From Chionoecetes opilio (lineage: Eukaryota > Arthropoda > Malacostraca > Decapoda > Majidae), in the NCBI GenBank assembly GCA_016584305.1, contig JACEEZ010002683.1, positions 22,877 through 86,876 of the forward strand: 64,000 nucleotides of DNA, written 5' to 3'. Below, one piece after another: positions 51,991-61,249 of this stretch. The notes under the pieces are model-generated. The model saw only the letters and a program-made list of their open reading frames with translations, was not told where the DNA came from and ran no database searches. How positions within the stretch are numbered: position 1 is the first letter of the stretch; each line of letters begins with the position of its first letter. The translations under genes and the position numbers were made by a program.

Positions 51991-53199
51991 CTACGAAGGT
52001 ATTGTATTTCTAACTAGTTTGACACCATTATCCCTCAGCATTTCAGCTGTGTCCTTTAGTCCATTAACAGTTAAACTGATACCAATATTATTTACTACAA
52101 CAGCTACCCTACATTTATATCTTCCTAATTGGATTAAGGGTTGAACTATGTCAAAGGTTTGAGCCTCATTATTGGCGAGAAAATCTGATATGGCTAAATT
52201 CACTTTATTAATTATGGGTAGTTGTAATAATTCAACTATCTCCCTGCTTATGAAGGATCTTTGTGCACCACTGTCAAACATTGTCTTTACTATGACTGAA
52301 TTACCATTATGGCACACCTTCAACTCGGCAGTTGGAACAGCTGCTGAATTACTCTTATTAGTGACTGCCATTTTAACTACTGTAGGGTCTGAGTTATTAT
52401 CACTGTTAGGACAAAGAGCGATGTTATGAATAGATTGTTTACATTTCCTACAAGTTCTTAAGTTTATAGGGCATGCATTTGAAGCATGTTTACCACGGAG
52501 ACAGGTTAGGCAATTACCAAGGCTCATTAACCTTTCAACTCTCGTGTAACAATCTGAATATATATTACATGTGGAGGGTGTATGTTCTCCCTCACATAAG
52601 ACACAATTTATTATTTGTACTTCACTAGAAGTCGCCCTGGAATTAGGGATTGTATCTATTATTTGAGTAGGTCTAAGTGGTTTATTGGTAGGCTGAGAAG
52701 TTTGAATCTTAATTACAGGCTGTTTGATTTGCGTAACAGGCGCAGGATAAATACCCACTAACGAGGGATCTTTAAACTCTGAGGGTGGCTGATATAGCTG
52801 ATTACCTTCAGGCGTAATAATCGTGATCTCCCTGTGGGGGGGTTCATGCTTAATACCTTGCAAACTTTGGGTTAAAGAAGCTATCGCTGTTGATGGAATA
52901 TGAGCACACTCCAGTAATCCCTCATATTCAATTACTTTATCGAGATATCTTTGACATTCGTGTTCATGATTGATAACACATTGCTGAATCATTTCTTTAT
53001 CCCCAGCTTGTCTTAATTTAACTTCTTATCGGAAGTAAGCCTCCTCGTATTTTTCCCATTGCTCATTTAACAATGGTAGACCTGTCTTTAAATTAATATA
53101 ATCAATAGGAATTGACTTAATTGCGTCCTCACATTTATTATAAATTCGTGTGAGCATTGCTAACTTAGCTGATAATGAATGCTTAGCTAATTTCGCCAT
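51991..53199 (-). pseudogene. BEL/Pao Gag with zinc knuckles and aspartic protease start
   Basis: Reads from ATG at 53,199 (MAKLAKHSLSAKLAML) for 57 codons to one in-frame TAA (53,026-53,028), then continues in the same frame to 51,991. Counting from the Met at 52,992, three CCHC-type knuckles lie at residues ~130-142, 161-174 (CLTCLRGKHASNAC) and 181-194 (CRKCKQSIHNIALC). These would bind the element's RNA. The aspartic protease active site is DSGAQRS (240-246). The LPK-type core of the DUF1759 Gag domain expected between the N-terminal helix and the knuckles is not visible, so Gag is probably internally deleted. A frameshift near 51,995 separates this from the GADY motif. Confidence 0.78.
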
Positions 53200-53543
53200 G
53201 ATTTAGTTAATAACTGTCTAAGGAAATATTGAATGCAAGATTACGTCACTAAAAATCATTATTAGTTGATAAGTAATTATTATCTAAGTGGCGGTAGCGC
53301 CTAATCGGCCTAACAAGACGCGGAGCAAGGCGTATATAATTTCAACCACCACCTAACTACTACAACTAACTAGTACTACGCAACCTCTGATGCTATCTAC
53401 TACCTGGCAGGTGGTAGTTGAACAGCCGAGTCATTCCTGACGCCGCGAAATACCCCGCCTCCAGCCTCATAACCAGCAATTGTGGTAGGCTCATAATTAC
53501 GCCTCACTTAACGACCACCTTGAATTACATGAACATCAATATT
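53200..53543 (-). other. BEL/Pao leader (untranslated) region
   Basis: About 340 bp between the Gag start and the candidate primer-binding site, moderately GC-rich, with short stops in all frames and no feature I can name. Confidence 0.55.
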
Positions 53544-53560
53544 CCTCACTCGGGGCACCA
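53544..53560 (-). promoter_or_regulatory. Candidate primer-binding site
   Basis: On the minus strand it reads TGGTGCCCCGAGTGAGG, starting with the TGG that pairs with a tRNA CCA end and lying where the 5' LTR would finish. I cannot assign the tRNA from sequence alone. Confidence 0.5.
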
Positions 53561-55771
53561 ATATGGGAATTTATGTCACAAACATATATTTAATGTAAGT
53601 CTTACCTAATCAAAACCCTTGTTTTATCTCATCCCGACACAATACCCCAGCTAATCAACTAACTAGGATACTTATCGGTGGATAGTAGGGTTGAATTACG
53701 TAGGCTTGAATTAATACTGCCTGTCCAGTGATCCGAAGTGGTCAGCGCTTGATCGAAGCCGCCCGTGAATGACGAAGGTGGAAGCGTTATTGTGGTCGGC
53801 GTCAAGAGGTTTTCACACTATAGTCTATTCACTTAAGCTGGATTCCTGGGAGCGGCTCGATGCCTAGGCGAGTATGTAACGACGTCGCTGATTGGCTGAT
53901 AGCCTCGGGCAGGGTGGCGATGGTGGTGGTACTTGCCTCGCCGCAACCCAAAACCCTTGCGTTGCCTCAGAAAAATATTCATATTTCTTGGCTTTACTCA
54001 TCTCTTACACAAGATAGGCCTATTTTGTTTGCATCAGTAAATCAGGCAGTGATTGTTCAACAACAACACGCCATTCATAACTCAATAGGGTAAGAAATAA
54101 AGTCATGACTGACTATCACAAGAGTAGGCGGACTTTTAGGTTTTCAGTGCATTGAAATGTTGTACTCCTACCCGATATAACCAGGCTACCAGATAATAGT
54201 TATGAAAGCTGAGTTTACCATCGTGTTCATAATACATTGCTGCATATCATGAGCATAAAAAAAATACAGTAAGACGACACTAATATTAAGATAATTAAAG
54301 GAAAGTAAAAGAGTGTATAAACATTATTTCTTGCTTATTTTGCTTCAACTCGCTCTAACTCCATAAGTTTTGGTCACATTCAATTTTCAAGAACTGTTTC
54401 AAAATCCTTATACTTTTCCGCTTCCTGTGGTATGTAGCACGTACCAATAAGGAAAAGAGTAGGTGGTCAAAATGGCTAAGAAAGTTAAAACTACTACTGC
54501 AAACTGGCACAGTGACGGGTGAGCATTGCTCCCTATATAGGAGAGACTGTTTTCGGGAGAGCTATCAGAGGCTCCACCCGTCACGGCACCAGTTTGAAAC
54601 AGTTTAACTTTCTTAGCCATTTTGACCACCTACTATTTTCCTTATTGGTACGTGCTACATACCACAGGAAGCGGAAAAGTATAAGGATTTTGAAACAGTT
54701 CTTGAAAATTGAATGTGACCAAAACATATGAAGTTAGAGCGAGTTGAAGCAAAATAAGCAAGAAATAATGTTTATACACTCTTTTACTTTCCTTTAATTA
54801 TCTTAATATTAGTGAAGTCAACTGTAATTTTTTTATGCTCATGCAGCAATGTATTATGAACACGATGGTAGGCGTAGATTTCATAACTATTATCTGGTAG
54901 CTTGGTTATATCGGGTAGGAGTACAACATTTCAATGCACTGAAAACCTAAAAGTCCGCCTACTCTTGTGATAGTCAGTCATGACTTTATTTTTTACCCTA
55001 TTGAGTTATGAATGGCGTGTTGTTGTTGAATAATCACTGCCTGATTTACTGATGCAAACAAAATAGGCCTATTTTGTGTAAGAGATAAGTAAAGCCAAGA
55101 AATATGAATATTTTTCTGAGGCAACGCAAGGGTTTTGGGTTGCTGCGAGGCAAGTACCACCACCATCGCCACCCAGCCGAGTCTATCAGCCAATCAGCGA
55201 CGTCCTTACAAACTCGGCTAGGCAGCGAGCAACTCCCAGCCCAGGAATCCAGGCTTAAGTGAATAGACTATAGTAACTTGACGACGCGGTGAGATATTAT
55301 AATTCTGTGTTGATTCTAACACGTCCTATTGTCTTTACACTATATGTACAAAATTAACGTATGTACAAAACTCTTCATTATAATTAGAGAAGAGATGTCA
55401 CTCGATAGGGTCTGGAATAGTACTGACCTCTCCAAGGTGGGCGGCGGTGAAAGATCACCACCATGCCACGTGTACAAATTTCAGGTGGCTAGGGATCTAA
55501 TGGGCGGCAGCCAATGAAGCCGCTACAACTAAGGTGCTAATTATTTAAGTTTCAAATGCTTAACATTACTGGGAATGTTCAATTATTCTATCCCAGCACT
55601 TATCACTTACTCAAATTACCTTAATTATAACCAATTACCATTTAAATTATATATATATACATTCCTACTCACCCCTATGACGAGCGGACATTAACTCCCT
55701 CACTAGGGGGAGGGAAAAACAAACCACCACTCTACCAATTATGAGAGGGTGTTTGGTGGATAATTTCCACA
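53561..55771 (-). repeat. Presumed 5' LTR of the BEL/Pao element, split by a palindrome
   Basis: From TGTGG at 55,771 to the candidate primer site at 53,560. Subtracting the 1,458 bp palindrome leaves ~750 bp, a plausible LTR length. Only 55,639-55,771 is confirmed by a second copy (50,647-50,777). The remainder is assigned by position. Confidence 0.5.
53817..55274. mobile_element. 1,458 bp palindromic (foldback) element
   Basis: The left arm (53,817 onward: ACTATAGTCTATTCACTTAAGC, AACCCAAAACCCTTGCGTTGC, CATTGAAATGTTGTACTCC) is repeated as its reverse complement in the right arm, ending GCTTAAGTGAATAGACTATAGT at 55,274. The centre lies near 54,545 with a loop of only ~55 bases between GTGACGGGTG and CACCCGTCAC. 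Arms differ by scattered substitutions and a few small indels. The mirrored frames at 53,860 (+) and 55,193 (-) encode the same short peptide and are simply arm copies. No transposase and no clear target duplication were found. A non-autonomous foldback or long-TIR MITE is the best guess. Confidence 0.85.
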
Positions 55772-56483
55772 GTATCTATGTTTTTGGAGACTTTAATCAT
55801 GATTTGTTAAAACATTATGATAGGTATATCTCTGAGTTTATCAATTTAATGTACTCTGTCTAATTTTTTCCTTTAATCACCAGACCGACCAGAGTAACAG
55901 GTGCCTCTGCCACTTTGATTGACCATATTTGGGTGTCGCAACCAGAAACAAACATTAACAATTATATAATACAGACAGATATCACAGACCACTTTCCAGT
56001 CGTTTCTTAGTTCACAGATCACAGTACAGGTAAATGCAAGCAAGTATATATCAACAAAAGAGTCTTAACACAGACTGCGTTACAGAACATTAGTAATGAT
56101 CTTGCAGAGGTAAGTTGGAACGATGTCTTAGAAGCAAACTGCCCAAATAAGTCCTATGATTTTTTTTCTTCAATAAATTTGATAATATATTTCAGAAACA
56201 TTTCCCTATAAGAAGAATTAGAATTAATGCAAAGAAAGAACGAAGTCCATATGTTACATCAGCTTTGCGAAACAGCATAAAAGAAAGAAAATGGTTAGAG
56301 CGACTAGCAAGTAAATGACCTTTAACATATAGAGAACAATACAGACACTACATAAATAAATTAACATAAATATTAAGAGCAGCGAAAAATAAATATCACA
56401 GAGATATGTTAAAGGAAAACCAAGGTAACCCTAAATCTCATTGGAAATCTATAAATTCAATACTTGGTAGAAACTCTTACTGA
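55771..56483 (+). pseudogene. LINE endonuclease C-terminus and linker, broken
   Basis: Reads YVFGDFNHDLLKHYD, the catalytic GDFN-type motif of an apurinic endonuclease-like domain, then RPTRVTGASATLIDHIW and TDHFPVV, the usual end of the domain (the final S/D-H motif). In-frame stops occur at 55,861 and after TDHFPVVS. A frameshift falls in the nine-T run near 56,160-56,170, after which QKHFPIRRIRINAKK continues in the frame of the RT, with further stops at ~56,316, ~56,370 and 56,481. Confidence 0.8.
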
Positions 56484-58127
56484 AATGATCACACAATTGA
56501 GTTAAAACCATTCTCTCCTGACACTTCAAATATATTTAATGATCATTTCTTAAAAATTCTAAACAGCCATGAAGATATACCAAATGAAGATTACCATCGC
56601 TATTTGAAGGATCCTCCTGTATTCTCAATGTATCTACCTCCAGCAAACTATAAGGAAATAGATGACTATTTGCGCACCCTTAAAACTGATACACCTGGAT
56701 ATGACTATATATCTCCCAAAATTATAAGACAAACATCCACAATATTATCTACACCTTTGACTCACATCATCAACCTTACTTTAAAAACTGGAATCTTCCC
56801 GAACAAATTAACGGCAAAAACGGCAAAAGTTATCCCTATACACAAGACAGGTAGCAGGAGTGATATCAACAACTATCGACCTATATCAATACTGCCAGCA
56901 TTTAGCAAAATATTTGAAAAAGCTATATCCACTCGCATGAAAAACTCTTTGGAGAACAATAACCTACTCTCTGTATATCAGCATGGTTTTCGTGCTAACC
57001 ATTCAACAGAGTCTGCAATACTACAGTTTACCAATAACATATATAACTGCTTGGAAAGAAAATTACATGTTATAGGAGTTTTTATGGATTTGTCAAAAGC
57101 GTTTGATACAATAAATCATCACATACTACTGGATAAATTAAAGCAAATAGGAATCAGAGGTGTGCCACTGAAATTATTTGAAAATTATGTTACCAATAGG
57201 TCACAGGCTATATACTGCAGCACAAAATATTCTTGCTTTAACTCTATATCTGCAGGTGTACCACAGGGGTCAATTTTAGGACCAACACTTTTTCTTATAT
57301 ACATTGATGATATAGTAAATGCCAGCTCCAAATTTAGATTTACCATATATGCCGATGATACAAACTTGCTGCTGGAAGATAATGATATACACAGTCTCCA
57401 TTCAAATCTGATTACAGAGTTACATTTAATAAATGATTGGATAAAAGTAAACAAACTAAGACTCAATATAACCAAAACTAATTCTATTATTTTTCAAAAC
57501 CGGTCCATAAAAAATCACATTCCTCCACTATTGCTTGACGGTAAAAATCTACAATGTGTAGCCCATACAAAATTTCTTGGTGTCATTATTGATGAAAATC
57601 TGAATTGGAACCTTCATATAGATAGCATATATTCAAGACTCTCTAGAATGTGTGGTATATTGTATAAAGTCCGTAATTATCTAACAGCTGAAGCCATGAT
57701 AAGTATTTACTACACCCTGTGTTACCCCCATCTCATTTACTGTGTGCCTATATGGGCTTGTACTTGGCCTTCTTTCCTAAGAAAATTTAAAGTAATACAA
57801 AACAAAATTTTTAGATGCATATTTTTTATGGGTAAATTTGATTCAACAGCTACTTTATATTCAGACAATAAACTTCTAGATTTTTTTAATATTCATAAAT
57901 GTTTTGTTCTTTACTTCATGTTTAATTTTTTTTTAAATGCTCCAGGTACTTCTATTTATAAATTTGTAGAATCAACGCATGGAACCAGAGGAAGCAATAG
58001 GAATTTAGTATGTCCACAGCTCCGTACAACACTCTTTAAGAACAGCATAGTTTGCTTTGGTCCTCAACTATGGAATGCTCTGCCTACACCCATAAAACGA
58101 CTTACTAATAATATCAGCTTTTTTTAA
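56484..58127 (+). CDS. LINE reverse transcriptase, long intact frame
   Basis: The frame is open from 56,484 to the stop at 58,127 (548 codons). The true start lies upstream in the broken endonuclease part, so this is a partial protein. Counting from 56,604: the NNYRPIS motif is at ~89-95, DLSKAFDT (first catalytic Asp) at 162-169, AGVPQGSILGP at 217-227, the catalytic YADD at 249-252, and a thumb/C-terminal part with KFLGVIIDENLNW. It ends with FGPQLWNALPTPIK. It would copy the element RNA at a nicked target. All RT motifs are intact, in contrast to the broken upstream part, which suggests a fairly young insertion or that upstream stops include sequence errors. Confidence 0.88.
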   Translation, partial: NDHTIELKPFSPDTSNIFNDHFLKILNSHEDIPNEDYHRYLKDPPVFSMYLPPANYKEIDDYLRTLKTDTPGYDYISPKIIRQTSTILSTPLTHIINLTLKTGIFPNKLTAKTAKVIPIHKTGSRSDINNYRPISILPAFSKIFEKAISTRMKNSLENNNLLSVYQHGFRANHSTESAILQFTNNIYNCLERKLHVIGVFMDLSKAFDTINHHILLDKLKQIGIRGVPLKLFENYVTNRSQAIYCSTKYSCFNSISAGVPQGSILGPTLFLIYIDDIVNASSKFRFTIYADDTNLLLEDNDIHSLHSNLITELHLINDWIKVNKLRLNITKTNSIIFQNRSIKNHIPPLLLDGKNLQCVAHTKFLGVIIDENLNWNLHIDSIYSRLSRMCGILYKVRNYLTAEAMISIYYTLCYPHLIYCVPIWACTWPSFLRKFKVIQNKIFRCIFFMGKFDSTATLYSDNKLLDFFNIHKCFVLYFMFNFFLNAPGTSIYKFVESTHGTRGSNRNLVCPQLRTTLFKNSIVCFGPQLWNALPTPIKRLTNNISFF

Positions 58128-58760
58128 TTCAAGAGGAGAGTAAAAAATAATTTCATTGTCCTTCAGACCTCACAAACATTCCACGAGTGATAGGTAGAAT
58201 ATGTATTTCATATACATTTAAGATGCCATACATGTATACATGTATAGTATTTATGTATGTAGTTTGGTTTGTGGTGATCATAGTGTAATATTTTCATAGT
58301 CATAGTAGTAGTATTATATATATAAAGTATGTATTGGATAGCATAGGTTACGCAAGTTATTATTTAGAATTTTTCATGTAAATGTATATGTATTGCATCT
58401 ATTTTGATGAATGAATGATCGTATATATGCGTGTGTGTGTATGTATATGTATGTATGTGTGTGTGTGCATATATGTGTATATGTGTGTATATGTGTGTAT
58501 GTGTGTATATGCATATGTGTATGTGTGTATGTGTATATGTATGTATATATGTATATATATATATATATTTTGTTTTTTTGCTTCACGTTACAAAGTAGTA
58601 TATTTTTACTACATAAACAAACAGCCAACTGATTCTGCTCAGCACATATAACTTATATCTGAACATGTCTGTCAGGGAGCCTTGGCTCGACAGACTGTGC
58701 CAACGACCACTTGTTATGTAATTACTGAATGGATATATTTACTAGTAATGGCAATAAACT
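58128..58760 (+). other. LINE 3' untranslated region
   Basis: AT-rich, containing a (TATG)n/(TG)n microsatellite (58,430-58,566) that gives spurious Val/Cys/Tyr frames. A perfect-ended hairpin at 58,669-58,693 has CTGTC and GACAG arms plus an inner AGCC/GGCT stem. CAATAAAC lies just before the tail. A 3' hairpin next to a short-repeat tail fits recognition of the RNA by its own reverse transcriptase in this LINE group. Confidence 0.7.
58430..58566. repeat. (TG/TATG)n microsatellite
   Basis: Mixed GTGTGT, GTATGT and TATATA dinucleotide runs within the LINE 3' region. Confidence 0.93.
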
Positions 58761-58786
58761 TTACTTACTTACTTACTTACTTACTT
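58761..58786 (+). repeat. (TTAC)n tail of the LINE
   Basis: Six copies of the TTAC/ACTT tetramer directly after CAATAAACT, marking the 3' end of the LINE insertion. CACACACGCACACA follows immediately. Confidence 0.85.
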
Positions 58787-60120
58787 ACACACACACGCAC
58801 ACATAAAATAACTCGATGAATCTATCTATCTATCTAGGTTTCACATGTCTGACCCGTCTACCCATAGAAAAGAATATTGTATCGCCATTTTCGACTCCAC
58901 CCATCAACCCCCTTCGAAAAAGACTGGTGGTTGCCAAACAGACGTGGGCGCCATATACAAATAGTCCAACACTCTGTCTCTCTCTCTCTCTGTCTTCTTG
59001 GTACAACTTGATTTTCAGTGAGCGTGGCATGTATTTTATCTCCTACCTCTTTTTTGTTCCTCCCACATTCTACAAAATCTTTCCCGTGATGGCTATAAAT
59101 GGCAGGGTTACATTTTCCACCGAACTTCTTTTTTTCTCTCCTTTCTTCTTCCCAGCCACGTGCGAGGAATGATTGAGGTAAGTAAACCTGATCTTATTTT
59201 TCTGACTCCCACTTCCCTTCTCCCTCTCTTTCCTCTTTATGTCTCCTTATCCCTTAATTCTTCTCTTTGCCTTTCATTCCTTACGCTGCTTACCTTTCAT
59301 TCATTCCTCTTCTCTTTTTACATTTCCCGCCCTATATATTTTGTTCTATTCCTCAGTTTTTTCTTTTTTTCTCATACTCCGATATTCTTCATCATATATT
59401 ATTCTTATACCTTACATTTTTTTCTATTTTTCAACTTTCATTGCCTTCTTTTCTTTCCATTCGTCTCCTACCTTCCTATTTCTTCCCTCCCTTCTATCCT
59501 CACATCTGTATTACTAACTTTTTTGTATTATTCATCTATATACATTTTCTGTGTATTTGAATATCGCTTTTACATGTAGGTTTTTTTGGGGGGGAGGGGA
59601 AGGAAATTGTTTTATTTAGTAGTTGTAGTAGATTTTCTTATCTTTCCTCCTTCATATCTTTAATTTATTTATAGCTGTGTCAACCAATTAGAAAGAAAGA
59701 GATTAGCTGTTACGAGCAGGTTAGGAGAGAGAGAAAAAAAAATAAAGCAGTCAGACGCACATGAATACACGAAGGAGAGAAAAATTGTATGCAAATGTCT
59801 TTTTTTATATACTATCAAATTTTATAATATGGAAAAAGAAGCAGATTTTTTCCTGTGTCCTAGTCTCTTATGCTCATACATGACGTCCCTGCCTTGTTCA
59901 CCTGACCTTAACTTTTTCCTGTACCCCCACTTTTTCACTTGTAGATTAGGTTGTTTAGCTCCTTCTATTTGATTTATCCTTTGTATTTATTTCTATGTTC
60001 CGTCTTTCTCTCCCTCTTCCTCTTTCTCGTATTCTTTCATTATCATTATCGTTATCAGCATCATCTCCAACATCCATCACAATCATTCATATTAATCATA
60101 TCTATAATAATATAAGCGAA
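58787..60120. other. Low-complexity, pyrimidine-rich intergenic DNA
   Basis: Contains (CA)n, (TATC)4 near 58,820-58,836, (TC)n near 58,975-58,993 and a long C/T-rich stretch (59,160-59,580). The resulting Phe/Leu/Ser-rich frames of 80-140 codons on the plus strand have no motif and reflect base composition. No gene or element recognised. Confidence 0.6.
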
Positions 60121-60122
60121 AG

Positions 60123-60150
60123 TGTGTGTGTGTGTGTGTGTGTGTGTTTG
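60123..60150. repeat. (TG)n microsatellite
   Basis: Pure GT run of ~27 bases followed by TTTGTGTCTGTCTGTC. Confidence 0.93.
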
Positions 60151-60349
60151 TGTCTGTCTGTCCGCGATAAGTGCCGCCCCCTGTGGCGGAATCCCATTAT
60201 ATGTCACAGTTTTGGAATCAGGTTGACCAGGGGAAGGTTTTAAGCTCACTTATAGGATGATCCGATCAGTTTTTTTATATTGTTTTAGCAGCCTATTAGC
60301 GAGAACTGTGAAGAAAAAAAGTGGGTTGCGAGAATTGAGGAAACCTTGA

Positions 60350-60598
60350 TGTAGGGTGATGGGTAATAGGTGAGTGAATGGGTGGGGTGATGGGTAATGG
60401 GTGTGGGGTGATGGTGAGTGAATGGGTGGGGGGTGATGGGTGAGGGAATAGGTGGGGGGTGATGGGTAACGGGTGAGTGAGTGGGTGTGTGGTGATGGGT
60501 AATGTGTGAGTGAATGGGTGTGTGGTGATGGGTAATGGGTGAGTGAATGGGTGGGGGGTGATGGGTAATGGGTGAGTGAATGGGTGGGGGGAATACAT
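60350..60598. repeat. 33 bp minisatellite, GGGTGATGGGTAATGGGTGA type
   Basis: About seven copies. The landmark GGTGATGGGTAAT recurs at 60,491, 60,524 and 60,557, giving a 33 bp period. Variants include GGGTGTGTGG in place of GGGTGGGGGG. Because 33 is divisible by three, the minus strand stays open and reads a proline/histidine/threonine repeat for ~145 codons; this is an artefact. Confidence 0.92.
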
Positions 60599-60599
60599 A

Positions 60600-60995
60600 C
60601 ATTTCAGGAAGGTTAGAAGGGGCTATCGGGAGGTTTTTTGGTGGGCCGGGGGGGGGGTAATGGGTTATCTGGAGTGTTTGGTTTCGGCCCACCAAACACA
60701 GGTGGGGGGCCAAGGCCCCCAATAGCCCCCCGCAGGGCTACCCCAAAAAGTCCGCTGGAGGGCACCCTTGCTTTCAGGGGAAATTTTAGAAGAAGGGTTT
60801 GGGAAAAGGGTTGGCGTTAATACATACATTTCTACCCCTGATTTCGGGAAAGTTGGAGAAGGGGCTATTGGAGGGGGGCTGTTTTTGGGGTGGGCCGAAA
60901 GGGGGGCCCGACAGCCCACAGGTGGGGGCTGAAGGCCCACCAATAGCCCTCCGAGGAGCTAGCCAAAAAAACCCGCCCGGCGGGCGGCTTTGCGG
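60600..60995. repeat. GC-rich foldback repeat, two diverged units
   Basis: Two similar ~200 bp units begin at ATACATACATTTC (60,593 and 60,819). Each has GGGGCTATYGG and GGTGGGCC followed by the complement (GGCCCACCAATAGCCC), so each can fold back on itself. Homopolymer G and C runs suggest sequence errors. Both strands show 60-170 codon frames, none with recognisable content. Family unknown to me. Confidence 0.65.
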
Positions 60996-61074
60996 CTATT
61001 TAATAATTAATATATTCTTTTCCCTTTTTTTCCCTTTTTCTTCATCTTTCCCTCCTTCTGTCACTGTCTTGCCC

Positions 61075-61245
61075 AAACCACACACACACACACAAACACC
61101 ACACACACACCACACACACCACACACACAACAAAACCCACCACCACACACACACCAACAACACACACACCACACACACAAACAAAACACACCCCACACAC
61201 ACACACCACCACACACCCAACAACAACACACACACACACACACAA
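61075..61245. repeat. (CA)n / CACACCA-rich microsatellite
   Basis: About 170 bp of CACACA interrupted by ACCA, AACA and CCCA, forming a purine/pyrimidine-skewed tract directly before the second LINE. Confidence 0.94.
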
Positions 61246-61249
61246 ACAG

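Larger units (their letters stand above)
50647..55771 (-). mobile_element. Decayed BEL/Pao-type LTR retrotransposon
   Basis: Minus-strand order, right to left: 5' LTR start at 55,771 (reading TGTGGAAATTATCC), a nested palindrome, a candidate primer-binding site at ~53,560, leader, Gag/protease reading frame, a short pol remnant, an integrase remnant, and a 3' LTR start at 50,777 with the same TGTGGAAATTATCC. The left ~131 bp LTR piece matches 55,639-55,771 with few differences. Missing parts include most of Gag's N-terminal domain, the reverse transcriptase, RNase H and most of the integrase core. The copy is non-autonomous and dead as read. Confidence 0.8.
55771..58786 (+). mobile_element. 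5'-truncated LINE (CR1/L2/Jockey-type group)
   Basis: Begins inside the endonuclease domain exactly at the retrotransposon edge and continues through reverse transcriptase to a 3' untranslated region and a (TTAC)n tail. Endonuclease, RT motifs and a short-tandem tail are typical of the CR1/L2/Jockey group of non-LTR elements; I cannot fix the clade. The upstream half of the endonuclease is not found on the other side of the LTR element, where satellite lies instead. Confidence 0.85.

Noticed and set aside
53860..54093. 77-codon frame and its mirrored 66-codon partner at 54,993-55,193
   Set aside because: They are the same sequence in the two arms of the palindrome, without a domain or initiation context.
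58411..58651. Cys/Val/Tyr-rich frames on both strands
   Set aside because: Translation of the (TG/TATG)n microsatellite in the LINE 3' region.
59160..59580. Phe/Leu/Ser-rich frames of 90-139 codons
   Set aside because: Caused by a C/T-rich tract; three overlapping frames are equally open and none has a motif.
60285..60722. 145-codon Pro/His/Thr-rich frame on the minus strand
   Set aside because: It lies over a 33 bp minisatellite whose period is a multiple of three, so stops are avoided by chance; there is no recognisable domain.
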